Of a stretch of 64,000 nt of DNA, positions 24,723 to 34,102 are shown one piece after another. The position numbers and the translations under genes were made by a program. Under the pieces are notes generated by a model, which was not told where the DNA came from, ran no database searches, and saw only the letters and a list, made by a program, of their open reading frames with translations. Position 1 is the stretch's first letter; every line of letters begins with the position of its first letter. Origin of the DNA: Algibacter marinivivus (GTDB taxonomy: Bacteria; Bacteroidota; Bacteroidia; Flavobacteriales; Flavobacteriaceae); NCBI RefSeq assembly GCF_003143755.1, contig NZ_QFRI01000001.1:186001-250000 (forward strand), written 5' to 3'.

Positions 24723-26342
24723 ATGATAAAACCAATTTCAAGACAAATAATTAGCTATTTATCAATTAGTTGTATGCTTTTTTTATTTTTTTCTTGTGGA
24801 AATAATACTAAAATAAATAAAGATCATTTAGTTTTTCGTTATAACGAATATGCTAACATTAATACCTTAGACCCCGCGTTTTCTAGAACACTTCAAGATA
24901 ATTCGGTTTGCAACCAATTGTTTAATGGCTTAGTACAATTAGATAGCTATTTAAATATTTTACCATCAATAGCTAAAAACTGGACAATTTCTGATGATGG
25001 TTTAAAATATTCATTTTCATTGCGTAATGATGTTTATTTTCATAAACATGAATTATTTGGAAAAGACTCCACAAGAACAGTTAATGCACATGATTTTACT
25101 TACAGCTTAAACCGTTTAAGAGATAAAAAAATTGCAGCTCCTGGAAGTTGGGTTTTAAACAAGGTTGAAAATTTTGAAGCTATTAATGACACCCTTTTTG
25201 AGATTACTCTAAAACAACCATTTCCTGCTTTTATAGGATTGCTAACTATGAAATATTGTTCAGTGGTTCCTAAAGAGATTGTAGAGCATTATGGTACTGA
25301 ATTTCGGTCTCAACCCATTGGCACTGGCCCTTTTAAATTTAAGCGCTGGGAAGAAAATATTAAACTTGTTTTTAGAAGAAACCCTGATTATTTTGAAAAA
25401 GACGACACTGGAAAATCACTTCCCTATTTAGAAGCAGTTGCCGTTACTTTTTTACCAGATAAACAAAGTGAATTTTTACAATTTGCACAAAATAATATTG
25501 ATTATGTATCTGGTTTAGATGCTTCTTATAAAGACGAACTGTTAACCGCAGATGGACAACTGAGAGCGAAATACACCGAATCTGTAAACATGATAAGAGG
25601 TCCTTATTTAAATACAGAATACCTTGGATTTTATTTAGATTCCGAAACTCCTGAAATACAATCAGCATTAATACGAAAAGCCATTAATTATGGTTTTGAT
25701 AGAAAAAAAATGATGATTTATTTACGAAATGGCATAGGAAATCCTGCTAACGGAGGCTTTATTCCTATTGGGCTTCCTGGTTATAATAAATCTATTGGGT
25801 TTACCTATCAACCAGAAAAAGCAAAACAACTTATTGAACAGTTTAAAAAAGAAAGTGGTATAGAAAATCCAGCAATTAGTTTAGTAACGACTAGTAATTA
25901 CTTGAGTTTTTGCGAATTTATACAAAGAGAATTAGAAAAAACAGGCTTAACAATTAAAGTTGACGTCATGCCTGAAGCCACTTTAAGGTCTGCTCGTTCT
26001 AACGGGAAAGTGGATATGTTTAGAAGTTCTTGGGTTGCTGATTACCTAGACGCAGAAAACTACTTATCTATTTTTTATAGTAAAAACTTTGCTCCTAATG
26101 GCTCTAACTATTTTCATTATAAAAGCACAAAATTTGATAGTTTATATAATAAAGCATTTAGCATCACTGATATTGAAAAGCGAAAACATTTATATACAAC
26201 TATGGATTCATTAGCTATGGAGAAAGCGCTTATGGTGCCTTTGTTTTATGATGAAGTGGTTCGCTTTACTAGAAAAAACGTTAAAGGTTTAGGGATTAAT
26301 CCTATTAATTTATTGGACTTGAGGCGTGTAAAGAAGGATTAG
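24723..26342 (+). CDS. Peptide/solute-binding lipoprotein (SBP family 5)
   Basis: This 539-residue protein has a lipoprotein signal (LFLFFSC, Cys26). The body is a family 5 extracellular binding protein of the DppA/OppA type: NINTLDPAFSRTLQDNSVCNQLFNGLV, PSIAKNWTISDDGLKYSFSLR, VNAHDFTYSLNRL, GTGPFKFKRWE and FRRNPDYF. It would bind oligopeptides or related solutes in the periplasm. No permease or ATPase gene is adjacent, so it is either an orphan or served by a transporter elsewhere. It converges with the next gene, overlapping by 4 bp. Confidence 0.9.
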   Translation: MIKPISRQIISYLSISCMLFLFFSCGNNTKINKDHLVFRYNEYANINTLDPAFSRTLQDNSVCNQLFNGLVQLDSYLNILPSIAKNWTISDDGLKYSFSLRNDVYFHKHELFGKDSTRTVNAHDFTYSLNRLRDKKIAAPGSWVLNKVENFEAINDTLFEITLKQPFPAFIGLLTMKYCSVVPKEIVEHYGTEFRSQPIGTGPFKFKRWEENIKLVFRRNPDYFEKDDTGKSLPYLEAVAVTFLPDKQSEFLQFAQNNIDYVSGLDASYKDELLTADGQLRAKYTESVNMIRGPYLNTEYLGFYLDSETPEIQSALIRKAINYGFDRKKMMIYLRNGIGNPANGGFIPIGLPGYNKSIGFTYQPEKAKQLIEQFKKESGIENPAISLVTTSNYLSFCEFIQRELEKTGLTIKVDVMPEATLRSARSNGKVDMFRSSWVADYLDAENYLSIFYSKNFAPNGSNYFHYKSTKFDSLYNKAFSITDIEKRKHLYTTMDSLAMEKALMVPLFYDEVVRFTRKNVKGLGINPINLLDLRRVKKD

Positions 26343-26677
26343 TTTTCTTCTTGGGTTTTACCGATGTCTTCTATTTCATCTTTGACTAAATCAACTGTTT
26401 TTCTCCAACGTTTTTCGAGTAAATAATGAAAAAGATAAGCGCAACCTATTCCAAAAGGCATTAATATGAAACCTAAAGTTCTTTTAGAATAATTTTCTAT
26501 ATATGAATCTGTCATAAATTCAACATATAGACCTACCAATATTCCTCCTATAACTATGGCTCCTAAATAGTATGACCCTACACCTAATATCGCGTATAAC
26601 CATTTATTTTGTTTGTATTTACCTGCTAATTGATAGAAATATTTACCAATGAAATAAATGAGTAAGATGTTTAACAT
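26339..26677 (-). CDS. Small membrane protein of unknown function
   Basis: This 112-residue protein has three hydrophobic segments (about residues 2-14, 25-50 including YLGAIVIGGILVGLYVEF, and 68-86) and a charged C-terminus (RWRKTVDLVKDEIEDIGKTQEEN). I do not recognise a named family. It overlaps the convergent binding-protein gene by 4 bp at the 3' end. A dispersed repeat lies immediately upstream. Confidence 0.65.
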   Translation of the reverse strand: MLNILLIYFIGKYFYQLAGKYKQNKWLYAILGVGSYYLGAIVIGGILVGLYVEFMTDSYIENYSKRTLGFILMPFGIGCAYLFHYLLEKRWRKTVDLVKDEIEDIGKTQEEN

Positions 26678-26752
26678 TGAATTTTATTTTTAAAAATTTA
26701 ATTTTACAAACAGACTAAAAGTTACTTTTAAAACCAAAAGCTAGCGGATTAG

Positions 26753-26848
26753 TGCGTTAGGGATTGCAGTGGAAAGCCCACAGCTTTTGCGCCTTAACGC
26801 AGAAGCGAGGACTTGTAACGGAAAGCCCGACCCTTGTGGTAACGCCCA
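26753..26848. repeat. Dispersed GCGTTAGGGATT repeat, copy 1
   Basis: It opens with GTGCGTTAGGGATTGCAG and closes with CGGAAAGCCCGACCCTTGTG and GTAACGCCC; the ends GCGTTA and TAACGC are complementary, so the element can fold on itself. A second, diverged copy is at 46763-46852. It is richer in G+C than its surroundings and noncoding. Confidence 0.8.
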
Positions 26849-26852
26849 AATT

Positions 26853-28028
26853 TTAATTTCGTCTGTATTTTTTAGTTTCTTCAAAAACATGCTCGAGAAT
26901 GGCTTTGTCTTCGTCTGAAAACGCCACTTTTCGTCTTGCCATAACTACTTGTGCGACTTCAAAAGCTTTTTTGGTCAAGTAGGTTGTGAAACCTCCGTTG
27001 CCACCCCAGCTGAAACTGGGCACAAAATTACGCGGAAAACCGCTACCAAAAATATTAGCGCTTACCCCTACAACGGTACCTGTATTAAACATGGTATTGA
27101 TACCACATTTACTATGATCGCCCATCATAAGGCCGCAAAATTGAAGACCTGTTTTTGCAAATCCTTCGGTTTGGTAATCCCATAAACGTACCTCGGCATA
27201 GTTGTTTTTTAGGTTTGAATTATTGGTGTCTGCCCCTAAATTACACCACTCGCCTAAAACAGAATTGCCTAAAAAGCCATCGTGACCTTTGTTTGAATAC
27301 CCGAAAATAACCGAGTTGTTTACCTCGCCACCAACTTTACTATGAGGCCCCACCGTAGTTGGACCGTAAATTTTTGCTCCCAGTTTTATGCCCGCACTTT
27401 CGCATAATGCTAAGGGACCACGAATGATAGAACCTTCCATAATTTCAGCATTTTTACCGATATAGATTGGTCCGTTAGTAGCGTTAAGTGTTGCGAATTC
27501 TAATTTTGCGCCTTCTTCTAGAAAGATGTTTTCTGGAGCAATAATATTATTACTTGCAGGAATTGGCTGTGATATTCTATCTTTTGTTATTACATTAAAA
27601 TCTTCTTGAATGGCTTCTCCATTCTTAGAGAAAATATCCCAAGTATTTTCTATTTTGATAACTTTTTGACTAAACTCGATGGCTTCATACTTATCAAAAT
27701 CAATATCATCTTGAGCTTCTTTAGTAAAAAATGCAATAACATCTTCTCCATCAAAAATAGCTTGGTTTTCTTTTAAACCGCTAATCATTTCCACTAACTC
27801 TAAATTAGGAAGATAAGATGCGTTAATCATAATGTTTTCTTCCATTTCTACCATTGGATATTTATCTGATAGATAATCCTCAGTAACTGTGGTTATGGTT
27901 GTTTCCAGATAAGTTTCCCACTTTTCTCTAATAGTTAAAATGCCAACACGAATATCTGCTACTGGCCTTGTATATGTAAATGGTAATAGATTATTACGCG
28001 ATGGTCCGTCAAATAGAATATAATTCAT
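26853..28028 (-). CDS. GlmU-like sugar-nucleotidyltransferase family protein
   Basis: This 391-residue protein has an N-terminal region of about 180 residues (FDGPSRNNLLPFTYTRPVADIRVGILTIREKW) without the classical LxxGxGTRM loop of active uridylyltransferases. A left-handed beta-helix made of hexapeptide repeats follows (IYIGKNAEIMEGSIIRGPLALCESAGIKLGAKIYGPTTVG). It matches the Bacteroidetes family annotated as GlmU family or putative sugar nucleotidyltransferase. Acetyl- or acyl-transfer to a sugar nucleotide is suggested by the beta-helix, but the substrate is unknown. Confidence 0.82.
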   Translation of the reverse strand: MNYILFDGPSRNNLLPFTYTRPVADIRVGILTIREKWETYLETTITTVTEDYLSDKYPMVEMEENIMINASYLPNLELVEMISGLKENQAIFDGEDVIAFFTKEAQDDIDFDKYEAIEFSQKVIKIENTWDIFSKNGEAIQEDFNVITKDRISQPIPASNNIIAPENIFLEEGAKLEFATLNATNGPIYIGKNAEIMEGSIIRGPLALCESAGIKLGAKIYGPTTVGPHSKVGGEVNNSVIFGYSNKGHDGFLGNSVLGEWCNLGADTNNSNLKNNYAEVRLWDYQTEGFAKTGLQFCGLMMGDHSKCGINTMFNTGTVVGVSANIFGSGFPRNFVPSFSWGGNGGFTTYLTKKAFEVAQVVMARRKVAFSDEDKAILEHVFEETKKYRRN

Positions 28029-28113
28029 ATTAAAGTTAAAAGTTGGAAGTTAGTAAATAGAAGTTTTAAGGATTCTAATCTAGAAACTTATGATTAACAT
28101 TTATGTAAAAATA

Positions 28114-28144
28114 AAAAAGCCTCTCTATAGTAGAAAGGCTTTTT
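28114..28144. terminator. rpmE terminator
   Basis: Stem AAAAAGCCT/AGGCTTTTT lies 22 bp beyond the end of the L31 gene. Confidence 0.85.
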
Positions 28145-28165
28145 GTAAATATCTTTTGGCTAAAC

Positions 28166-28417
28166 TTATTTTTTGAATTTAGCGTATTTAGTTTTGAACT
28201 TGTCAATACGACCAGCTGTATCTACTAATTTAGATTTACCAGTGTAATATGGATGAGATGTTCTAGAAATCTCCATTTTTACTAATGGGTATTCAACACC
28301 ATCAACTTCAAGAGTTTCGTTAGTATCTGCAGTAGATTTTGTTAAGAATACATCATCATTAGACATATCTTTAAATGCTACAATTCTATAATTTTCTGGA
28401 TGTATACCTTTTCTCAT
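28166..28417 (-). CDS. rpmE2: 50S ribosomal protein L31, type B
   Basis: This 83-residue protein begins [20 protein letters not shown] and ends in a basic tail (KYAKFKK). It has no cysteine, so it is the zinc-independent type B form. The central [22 protein letters not shown] block is the family hallmark. It is a single gene with a TAnnTTTG box upstream and a terminator downstream. In some bacteria type B L31 is the zinc-starvation paralogue; in Bacteroidetes it is commonly the only copy. Confidence 0.96.
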   Translation of the reverse strand: MRKGIHPENYRIVAFKDMSNDDVFLTKSTADTNETLEVDGVEYPLVKMEISRTSHPYYTGKSKLVDTAGRIDKFKTKYAKFKK

Positions 28418-28454
28418 CGCTAAATGCTTTTTATTACTTTCAATTTTGGAAGTG

Positions 28455-28462
28455 CAAATTTA
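28455..28462 (-). promoter_or_regulatory. -7 box upstream of L31
   Basis: TAAATTTG on the minus strand fits TAnnTTTG, 37 bp before the L31 start. Confidence 0.5.
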
Positions 28463-28508
28463 GTTATTTTTTATAAATGAACAATACTTTTTATTATTTT
28501 TTATTTTG

Positions 28509-28568
28509 ATTCCCATTTTCATGGGAATGACAAGCTTAAAGGTTTACTCAAGGCTCTGCCTTAAGTAA
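28509..28568. repeat. Two adjacent palindromes (REP-like)
   Basis: ATTCCCAT-TTTC-ATGGGAAT (28509-28528) is followed by TGACA. A second hairpin, TTACTCAAGGC pairing with GCCTTAAGTAA (28544-28568), has one mismatch. They fill the gap between the divergent L31 and DUF4199 genes. Confidence 0.65.
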
Positions 28569-28597
28569 TTCTTTTCAAATTAAATGTAACGTTTTAC

Positions 28598-28605
28598 TAT
28601 CTTTG
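28598..28605 (+). promoter_or_regulatory. -7 box upstream of the DUF4199 gene
   Basis: TATCTTTG fits TAnnTTTG, 38 bp before the start codon. Confidence 0.5.
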
Positions 28606-28643
28606 GTTACTAACCATTCAACTAACAAATTAATTAAAATATT

Positions 28644-29174
28644 ATGGAAAAATCTTTAAAATCTATCGCAACAAATTATGGACTTTATTTAGGTGTTTTT
28701 TTAGCCTTAGTAACTGTTTTAGCATATGCTGTTAAATTAGAGTTACTAACCAACATGTGGCTAGGAATAGCATTATTACTTGTTATTATCGTATTTGGAA
28801 TTATATGTGTTGCAAAAGTAAAGCAGGCTCAAAATGGATTTGCTACGTTTAAAGAATCGTTTACATCTTTCTTTATAACTGTGCTTATAGGATTATTAAT
28901 TAGTACAGTTGTTTCATTTTTAATTTTCAATGTCATTGATACAGACGCTGCTGAAACTTTAAAACAAAAAACTATTGAAAACACCGTTCAAATGATGGAA
29001 GGGTTTAACACACCAGTTAATGTAATTGATGAAACTGTAGAAAAAATGGAAGCACAAAACCAATTTGGTATAGTCGGTATACTAAAAGGTTTAGCGGGGC
29101 AATTAGTAATTTTCAGTATCATTGGTTTAATTGTTGCTGCTGCAATGAAAAAAAATAACCCAGACGAAGCATAA
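28644..29174 (+). CDS. DUF4199 membrane protein
   Basis: This 176-residue protein has four membrane helices: residues 12-28, 38-57, 72-93 and a C-terminal one near 150-170. The charged loop between helices 3 and 4 is about 50 residues (TDAAETLKQKTIENTVQMMEGFN). The FATFKESFTSFF segment and overall layout match DUF4199, found widely in Bacteroidetes. Function unknown. A glycosyltransferase gene with its own -7 box follows after 38 bp. Confidence 0.8.
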   Translation: MEKSLKSIATNYGLYLGVFLALVTVLAYAVKLELLTNMWLGIALLLVIIVFGIICVAKVKQAQNGFATFKESFTSFFITVLIGLLISTVVSFLIFNVIDTDAAETLKQKTIENTVQMMEGFNTPVNVIDETVEKMEAQNQFGIVGILKGLAGQLVIFSIIGLIVAAAMKKNNPDEA

Positions 29175-29180
29175 ATTCTG

Positions 29181-29188
29181 TATTTTTG
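29181..29188 (+). promoter_or_regulatory. -7 box upstream of the family 2 glycosyltransferase
   Basis: TATTTTTG fits TAnnTTTG, 24 bp before the start codon. Confidence 0.5.
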
Positions 29189-29212
29189 AATATTATTTCG
29201 AAAATATTCTAA

Positions 29213-30160
29213 ATGCATATATCTGTAGTTATACCACTACTAAACGAAGAAGAATCTTTAAATGAATTACATGATTGGATTGCAAAAGTTATGCAATCCA
29301 ATCACTTTTCATATGAAATCATTTTTATAGATGATGGAAGTACTGATGATTCTTGGGATACCATTTCAAAACTATCTAGTCTTAATTCAAACGTTAAAGG
29401 CATTCGTTTTTTAAAGAATTTTGGAAAATCCCAAGCATTACATGCTGGTTTTGCAAAAGCCAAAGGGGATGTGGTTATAACCATGGATGCTGATTTACAA
29501 GACAATCCAGATGAAATTCCAGAGCTTTACAATATGATTGTAAAAGATAACTATGATTTGGTTTCTGGTTGGAAAAAGAAGCGTTATGATTCTGTAATTG
29601 CAAAAAATCTACCTTCAAAATTATTTAATTGGGCGGCAAGACGAACTTCTGGAGTCAAATTACACGATTTTAATTGTGGGCTTAAAGCTTATAAAAAAGT
29701 TGTTGTAAAAAACATTGATGTTAATGGCGAAATGCATCGTTACATCCCATTACTATCAAAAAATGCTGGGTTTAGCAATATTGCTGAAAAAGTAGTAAAA
29801 CATCAAGCAAGGAAATACGGAGAAACTAAATTTGGAATGAATCGATTTATACATGGGTTTTTAGATTTAATTACCATTTGGTTTTTATCTAGCTTTGGTA
29901 AACGCCCCATGCATTTATTTGGTGCCCTTGGTTTTATAATGTTTGCCATCGGTTTTACATTTGCAGTTTACCTAGGTATTGATAAACTATTTTTAAACCC
30001 TACTGGTAGACTTATTACTCAACGCCCACAATTCTATATTGCATTATCAACTATGATTATTGGTACTCAGTTTTTTGTAGCTGGATTTTTAGGCGAACTC
30101 ATTTTACGCAATAGAACGGACAAAAAACGTTATTTAGTTAAAGATGAATTAAATTTTTAA
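29213..30160 (+). CDS. Family 2 glycosyltransferase (DPM/ArnC type)
   Basis: This 315-residue protein has a GT-A catalytic domain (VVIPLLNEEESLNELHDWI, FIDDGSTDDSW, ITMDADLQDNPDEIPEL with the DAD metal site near residue 93). Two C-terminal membrane helices follow (about 230-255 and 270-295). The layout is that of polyprenyl-phosphate glycosyltransferases such as ArnC or DPM1-like enzymes. It would load a sugar onto undecaprenyl phosphate at the cytoplasmic face. Phosphohexomutase and lipid-exporter genes follow. Confidence 0.9.
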   Translation: MHISVVIPLLNEEESLNELHDWIAKVMQSNHFSYEIIFIDDGSTDDSWDTISKLSSLNSNVKGIRFLKNFGKSQALHAGFAKAKGDVVITMDADLQDNPDEIPELYNMIVKDNYDLVSGWKKKRYDSVIAKNLPSKLFNWAARRTSGVKLHDFNCGLKAYKKVVVKNIDVNGEMHRYIPLLSKNAGFSNIAEKVVKHQARKYGETKFGMNRFIHGFLDLITIWFLSSFGKRPMHLFGALGFIMFAIGFTFAVYLGIDKLFLNPTGRLITQRPQFYIALSTMIIGTQFFVAGFLGELILRNRTDKKRYLVKDELNF

Positions 30161-30231
30161 TTCACTATTTCGATTTCGTTACTTTTACTACAAAATGACA
30201 GCTTTTTAAATATTATTTTTAATCAAATGTT

Positions 30232-30239
30232 TACTTTTG
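30232..30239 (+). promoter_or_regulatory. -7 box upstream of the phosphohexomutase
   Basis: TACTTTTG fits TAnnTTTG, 22 bp before the start codon. Confidence 0.5.
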
Positions 30240-30261
30240 TTACACATATTTTAACACTATT

Positions 30262-31992
30262 ATGATACACATTGAACCAAAAATCTTAGAGAGAATCAAT
30301 ACATGGTTAACACCTGCTTTTGATGAAGAGACACAAACTACTATAAAAAACGGTATTGCTAACAATCCAAAAGACATTCAAGAAAGCTTCTATAAAGATT
30401 TAGAATTTGGTACTGGTGGTATGCGCGGTGTTATGGGCGTTGGAACAAACCGTATTAATAAATATACGCTTGGTAAGAGCACCCAAGGTTTAAGTGATTA
30501 TTTACACAAACAATTCCCGAATGAAACACCAAAAGCGGTAATTGCTTACGATTGCAGACATAACAGTAAAACCCTAGCAAAAGTTGTAGCTGATGTATTT
30601 TCAGCAAACGGTATCGAAGTTTATTTATTTGAAGATTTAAGAGCTACACCAGAATTATCTTTTGCTGTTAAGCATTTAAATTGCCATTGTGGTATTGTTT
30701 TGACGGCTTCTCATAATCCTCCAGAATACAACGGTTATAAAGTATATTGGCAAGATGGTGGACAATTAGTCCCTCCGCATGACAGTGCTGTAATTAGCAT
30801 GATTAATAACATTAATTACGCAGAAATAAAGTTTGAAGCTGACGATAATCTTATAAATTATATAGGTAAGGATGTAGATGATGTATTTATTGATGCTTCA
30901 GTTAAAAATGGATGTGTTGGCGCTACTCAAAATGCGAAAGACGATTTAAAAATAGTATTCACCTCTCTTCATGGAACTTCCATTACTGCGGTTCCAGAAA
31001 CTTTAAAGCGTGCTGGTTATAAAAACGTTTCCATTGTAAAAGAACAAGAAGTTCCTGATGGCGGTTTTCCAACGGTTAAATCTCCAAATCCAGAAGAACC
31101 TGCAGCTTTAAAAATGGCTTTAGAATTAGCTGAAAAAGAAGGTGCTGATATTGTTATTGGTACCGATCCAGATTGTGATAGATTAGGTGTAGCTGTAAGA
31201 AACTCTAATGGTGACCTACAATTACTTAATGGAAACCAAACTATGGTAATGATGGTAGATTTTTTATTAAAAAAATGGAAATCTGAAGGCAACATTAAAG
31301 GTAAAGAGTTTATTGCTACTACTATAGTTTCAACTCCAATGCTCAACAAACTTGCTGAAGCATACCAAGTAGAAAATAAAATTGTTTTAACTGGTTTTAA
31401 ATGGATTGCTAAACTCATTAAAGATTTCCCTGAACTTGATTTTATTGGTGGTGGCGAAGAAAGCTTCGGTTTCATGGTTGGTGATTTTGTAAGAGATAAA
31501 GATGCTGTAACCTCTACCTTATTAGCTTGTGAAATTGCTGCCATAGCAAAATCAAATGGAAGTTCTTTCTTTGATGAATTAGTTAAGCTTTATGTTGAGC
31601 ATGGTTTCTATAAAGAAAAATTAATTTCATTAACTAAAAAAGGTATTGAAGGTGCTGAAGAAATCAAACAAATGATGACTGATGCTCGTAAAAACCCAAT
31701 CAAAATTGTTAATGGTTCAAAAGTTATTAAAATTGAAGATTATGCTTCGGCAACGTCTAAAAACATGATTACTGGAGAAACAAGCACATTAGATATTCCA
31801 AAATCTAACGTTATTATTTATTATACTGAAGATGGAAGTCAAGTAGCTTTAAGACCTAGCGGAACCGAACCAAAGATTAAGTTTTATGTAAGTGTTAATA
31901 GTCATTTAAACAATACAGAAGATTTTATAACAACTGAAGCAGCCCTTGATAATAAAGCTAACGATATCCTAAAAGACATGAATCTTATTTAA
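30262..31992 (+). CDS. Phosphoglucomutase/phosphomannomutase (alpha-D-phosphohexomutase)
   Basis: This 576-residue enzyme has the four phosphohexomutase domains: phosphoserine loop [16 protein letters not shown] near residues 152-168 (Ser154), metal loop [10 protein letters not shown] near 300, sugar loop GGGEESFGF near 395, and phosphate-binding loop [12 protein letters not shown] near 540. It interconverts hexose 1- and 6-phosphates. It resembles the long PGM2-like branch. The final A of its TAA is the first base of the ABC exporter's ATG, so the two genes are coupled. Confidence 0.94.
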   Translation: MIHIEPKILERINTWLTPAFDEETQTTIKNGIANNPKDIQESFYKDLEFGTGGMRGVMGVGTNRINKYTLGKSTQGLSDYLHKQFPNETPKAVIAYDCRHNSKTLAKVVADVFSANGIEVYLFEDLRATPELSFAVKHLNCHCGIVLTASHNPPEYNGYKVYWQDGGQLVPPHDSAVISMINNINYAEIKFEADDNLINYIGKDVDDVFIDASVKNGCVGATQNAKDDLKIVFTSLHGTSITAVPETLKRAGYKNVSIVKEQEVPDGGFPTVKSPNPEEPAALKMALELAEKEGADIVIGTDPDCDRLGVAVRNSNGDLQLLNGNQTMVMMVDFLLKKWKSEGNIKGKEFIATTIVSTPMLNKLAEAYQVENKIVLTGFKWIAKLIKDFPELDFIGGGEESFGFMVGDFVRDKDAVTSTLLACEIAAIAKSNGSSFFDELVKLYVEHGFYKEKLISLTKKGIEGAEEIKQMMTDARKNPIKIVNGSKVIKIEDYASATSKNMITGETSTLDIPKSNVIIYYTEDGSQVALRPSGTEPKIKFYVSVNSHLNNTEDFITTEAALDNKANDILKDMNLI

Positions 31993-33827
31993 TGGGGCAT
32001 TTTACAAATATATTAAGATACGCAAAGCCCTATAAAAAATATGCTTTAGGCCATATTATTGCTAACGTATTTTATGCCTTATTTGGCACACTTTCTTTTA
32101 TAGCATTAAAGCCCATGCTAGATGTTATTTTTGATAAAGAGAAAGTAGTTCCTAAAGCTATTCCTGAGTATACAGGTTTAGATAACATTAAAGATTTTGC
32201 AGCAGATTATCTTAATTACCAAATGGATGCTTTTACTGGAGGAGACAAGGCGAAAGCACTTGTTTTTGTAATAGGACTGATAATTTTAATGTTTATATTA
32301 AAAAATATTGCTGGTTATTTAGCAAACTACTTTCTGGTTTTTTTAAGAAATGGTGTTATAAGAGATATAAGAAATAAGGTTTATAAAAAAACAGTAGACC
32401 TCCCACTTTCTTTCTTTTCAGAGCAAAGAAAAGGAGATATTATTGCTAGAGTAACAGGAGATGTTAATGATTTACAATACTCATTTCTCCCAGTTCTAGA
32501 AATTATTATTAGAGAGCCTTTAACTATCCTATTTACAATAATAGCGATGCTTTACATAAGCACGCAATTAACATTATTTGTTTTCATTTTTATACCAATA
32601 ATGAGTTTTATTATTTCTAGAATTGGTAAAAGCTTAAAACGAAAATCTGGTCGTGTACAAAAAGAACAAGGTATATTTTTATCCACTCTAGAAGAAACAT
32701 TAACGGGACTCCGAATAATTAAAGGTTTTAATGCAGAAAAAATATTTAATGATAGATTTCAAGAATCTACCAACAGGTTTTATAACTTTTCAAATAAATT
32801 ATTAAATCGAAAAAACTTAGCATCTCCCACTAGTGAAGTTCTTGGTATTTTTATGATATCAGGTATTCTTTGGTATGGTGGAAATTTAATATTGAGTGGA
32901 GATCCAGGAACAAGTTTAGACGGAAGTACATTTTTAGTATATCTTGGACTTTCTTATCAAATACTTACACCTGCAAAAGCTATAACTAGAGGTGTTTATA
33001 ATATTAAAAAAGGTGGAGCAGCAGCTGAACGTATTCAAGAAATATTAGATACTCCAAACCCTATAAAAGACAGACCTAATGCTATTGAAAAAACAGGCTT
33101 TGACAAAAATATAGAATTCAAAAATATTTCATTTAAATATGATGATGAATACGTTTTAAAAGACTTTTCTCTAACGATTCCTAAAGGTGAAACTGTAGCT
33201 TTAGTTGGTCAATCTGGTAGTGGAAAGTCAACCATTGCTAATCTTATCACACGTTTTTATCATGTTAATCAAGGTGAAATTTTAATTGATGGTAAAAATA
33301 TTAATGACCTAACTACAAGTTCTTTAAGACAACAACTTGGTATTGTTACTCAAGACGCTATTCTATTTAACGATAGTATTGCGAATAATTTAAAACTTGG
33401 TAAACAAAATGCTACTGAAAATGATATTATTGAAGCATTAGAAATTGCAAATGCTTGGGAATTTGTAAAAGATTTACCTGAAGGCATAGAGACTAATATT
33501 GGAGATGCAGGAAATAAATTATCTGGTGGGCAAAAACAGCGTTTAAGTATTGCGCGTGCTGTTTTAAAGAGTCCTCCAATTATGATTTTAGATGAAGCCA
33601 CCTCCGCATTAGATACAGAGAGCGAACGCGTTGTTCAAGTTGCTTTAGAAAACATGATGAAAAATAGAACGTCAATTGTTATTGCACATAGACTTTCCAC
33701 TATCCAGAACGCAGATAATATTGTAGTATTAAGCAAAGGTGAAATAGTAGAACAAGGTAAACATAGTGAGTTAATTACTAAAAATGGCACTTATAAAAAG
33801 CTTGTTGAGATGCAAAGTCTAGGCTAA
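31992..33827 (+). CDS. ABC exporter, fused membrane and ATPase domains (MsbA-like)
   Basis: This 611-residue half-transporter has six membrane helices over residues 15-330. An ATPase domain follows with Walker A GQSGSGKST, Q-loop VTQDA, signature LSGGQKQR, Walker B IMILDEATSALD and switch IAHRLS. It belongs to the lipid/multidrug exporter group that includes MsbA. Coupling to the phosphohexomutase and closeness to a polyprenyl glycosyltransferase suggest envelope glycolipid traffic, but the substrate is not shown. Confidence 0.92.
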   Translation: MGHFTNILRYAKPYKKYALGHIIANVFYALFGTLSFIALKPMLDVIFDKEKVVPKAIPEYTGLDNIKDFAADYLNYQMDAFTGGDKAKALVFVIGLIILMFILKNIAGYLANYFLVFLRNGVIRDIRNKVYKKTVDLPLSFFSEQRKGDIIARVTGDVNDLQYSFLPVLEIIIREPLTILFTIIAMLYISTQLTLFVFIFIPIMSFIISRIGKSLKRKSGRVQKEQGIFLSTLEETLTGLRIIKGFNAEKIFNDRFQESTNRFYNFSNKLLNRKNLASPTSEVLGIFMISGILWYGGNLILSGDPGTSLDGSTFLVYLGLSYQILTPAKAITRGVYNIKKGGAAAERIQEILDTPNPIKDRPNAIEKTGFDKNIEFKNISFKYDDEYVLKDFSLTIPKGETVALVGQSGSGKSTIANLITRFYHVNQGEILIDGKNINDLTTSSLRQQLGIVTQDAILFNDSIANNLKLGKQNATENDIIEALEIANAWEFVKDLPEGIETNIGDAGNKLSGGQKQRLSIARAVLKSPPIMILDEATSALDTESERVVQVALENMMKNRTSIVIAHRLSTIQNADNIVVLSKGEIVEQGKHSELITKNGTYKKLVEMQSLG

Positions 33828-33846
33828 AATCTGTACATATAAAATA

Positions 33847-33886
33847 AAAAAAAGGATAGAGATTTGGGGGCGTCTATCCTTTTTTG
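33847..33886 (+). terminator. Terminator with G-rich loop
   Basis: Stem AAAAAGGATAGA/TCTATCCTTTTT with a 12-nt loop containing GGGGG, ending in a T-run. It follows the ABC exporter stop by about 20 bp. A further motif TTAGACTTGGGGACGACTAA (33892-33911) echoes the loop sequence. Confidence 0.85.
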
Positions 33887-34081
33887 TTTCTGTTAGACTT
33901 GGGGACGACTAACACATAAGTAGGTTTCTGTTACAAACATATAACATAAAAACTTATCTTACAAGAAAAAATGTATTTTATCGTATTTATTTACACTTAA
34001 TCGATAAAATTAAATTTAACTACTTGATATTTAACTTCTTATATTTCATTAAAAATTAACATTAAACTTTCACTATATTTA

Positions 34082-34098
34082 TTAGTCTAAAAGACTAA
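34082..34098. promoter_or_regulatory. Palindrome in front of the sigma operon
   Basis: TTAGTCT-AAA-AGACTAA is a perfect 7-bp inverted repeat ending 4 bp before the TTG start of the sigma gene. It could be an operator. No second copy is seen in the window. Confidence 0.4.
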
Positions 34099-34102
34099 AT
34101 TA

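Noticed and set aside
31017-31544. A 175-codon open frame on the minus strand inside the phosphohexomutase gene
   Set aside because: It is antisense to a strongly conserved gene, rich in Ser/Pro as expected for the complement of such coding DNA, and has no domain, signal or promoter of its own.
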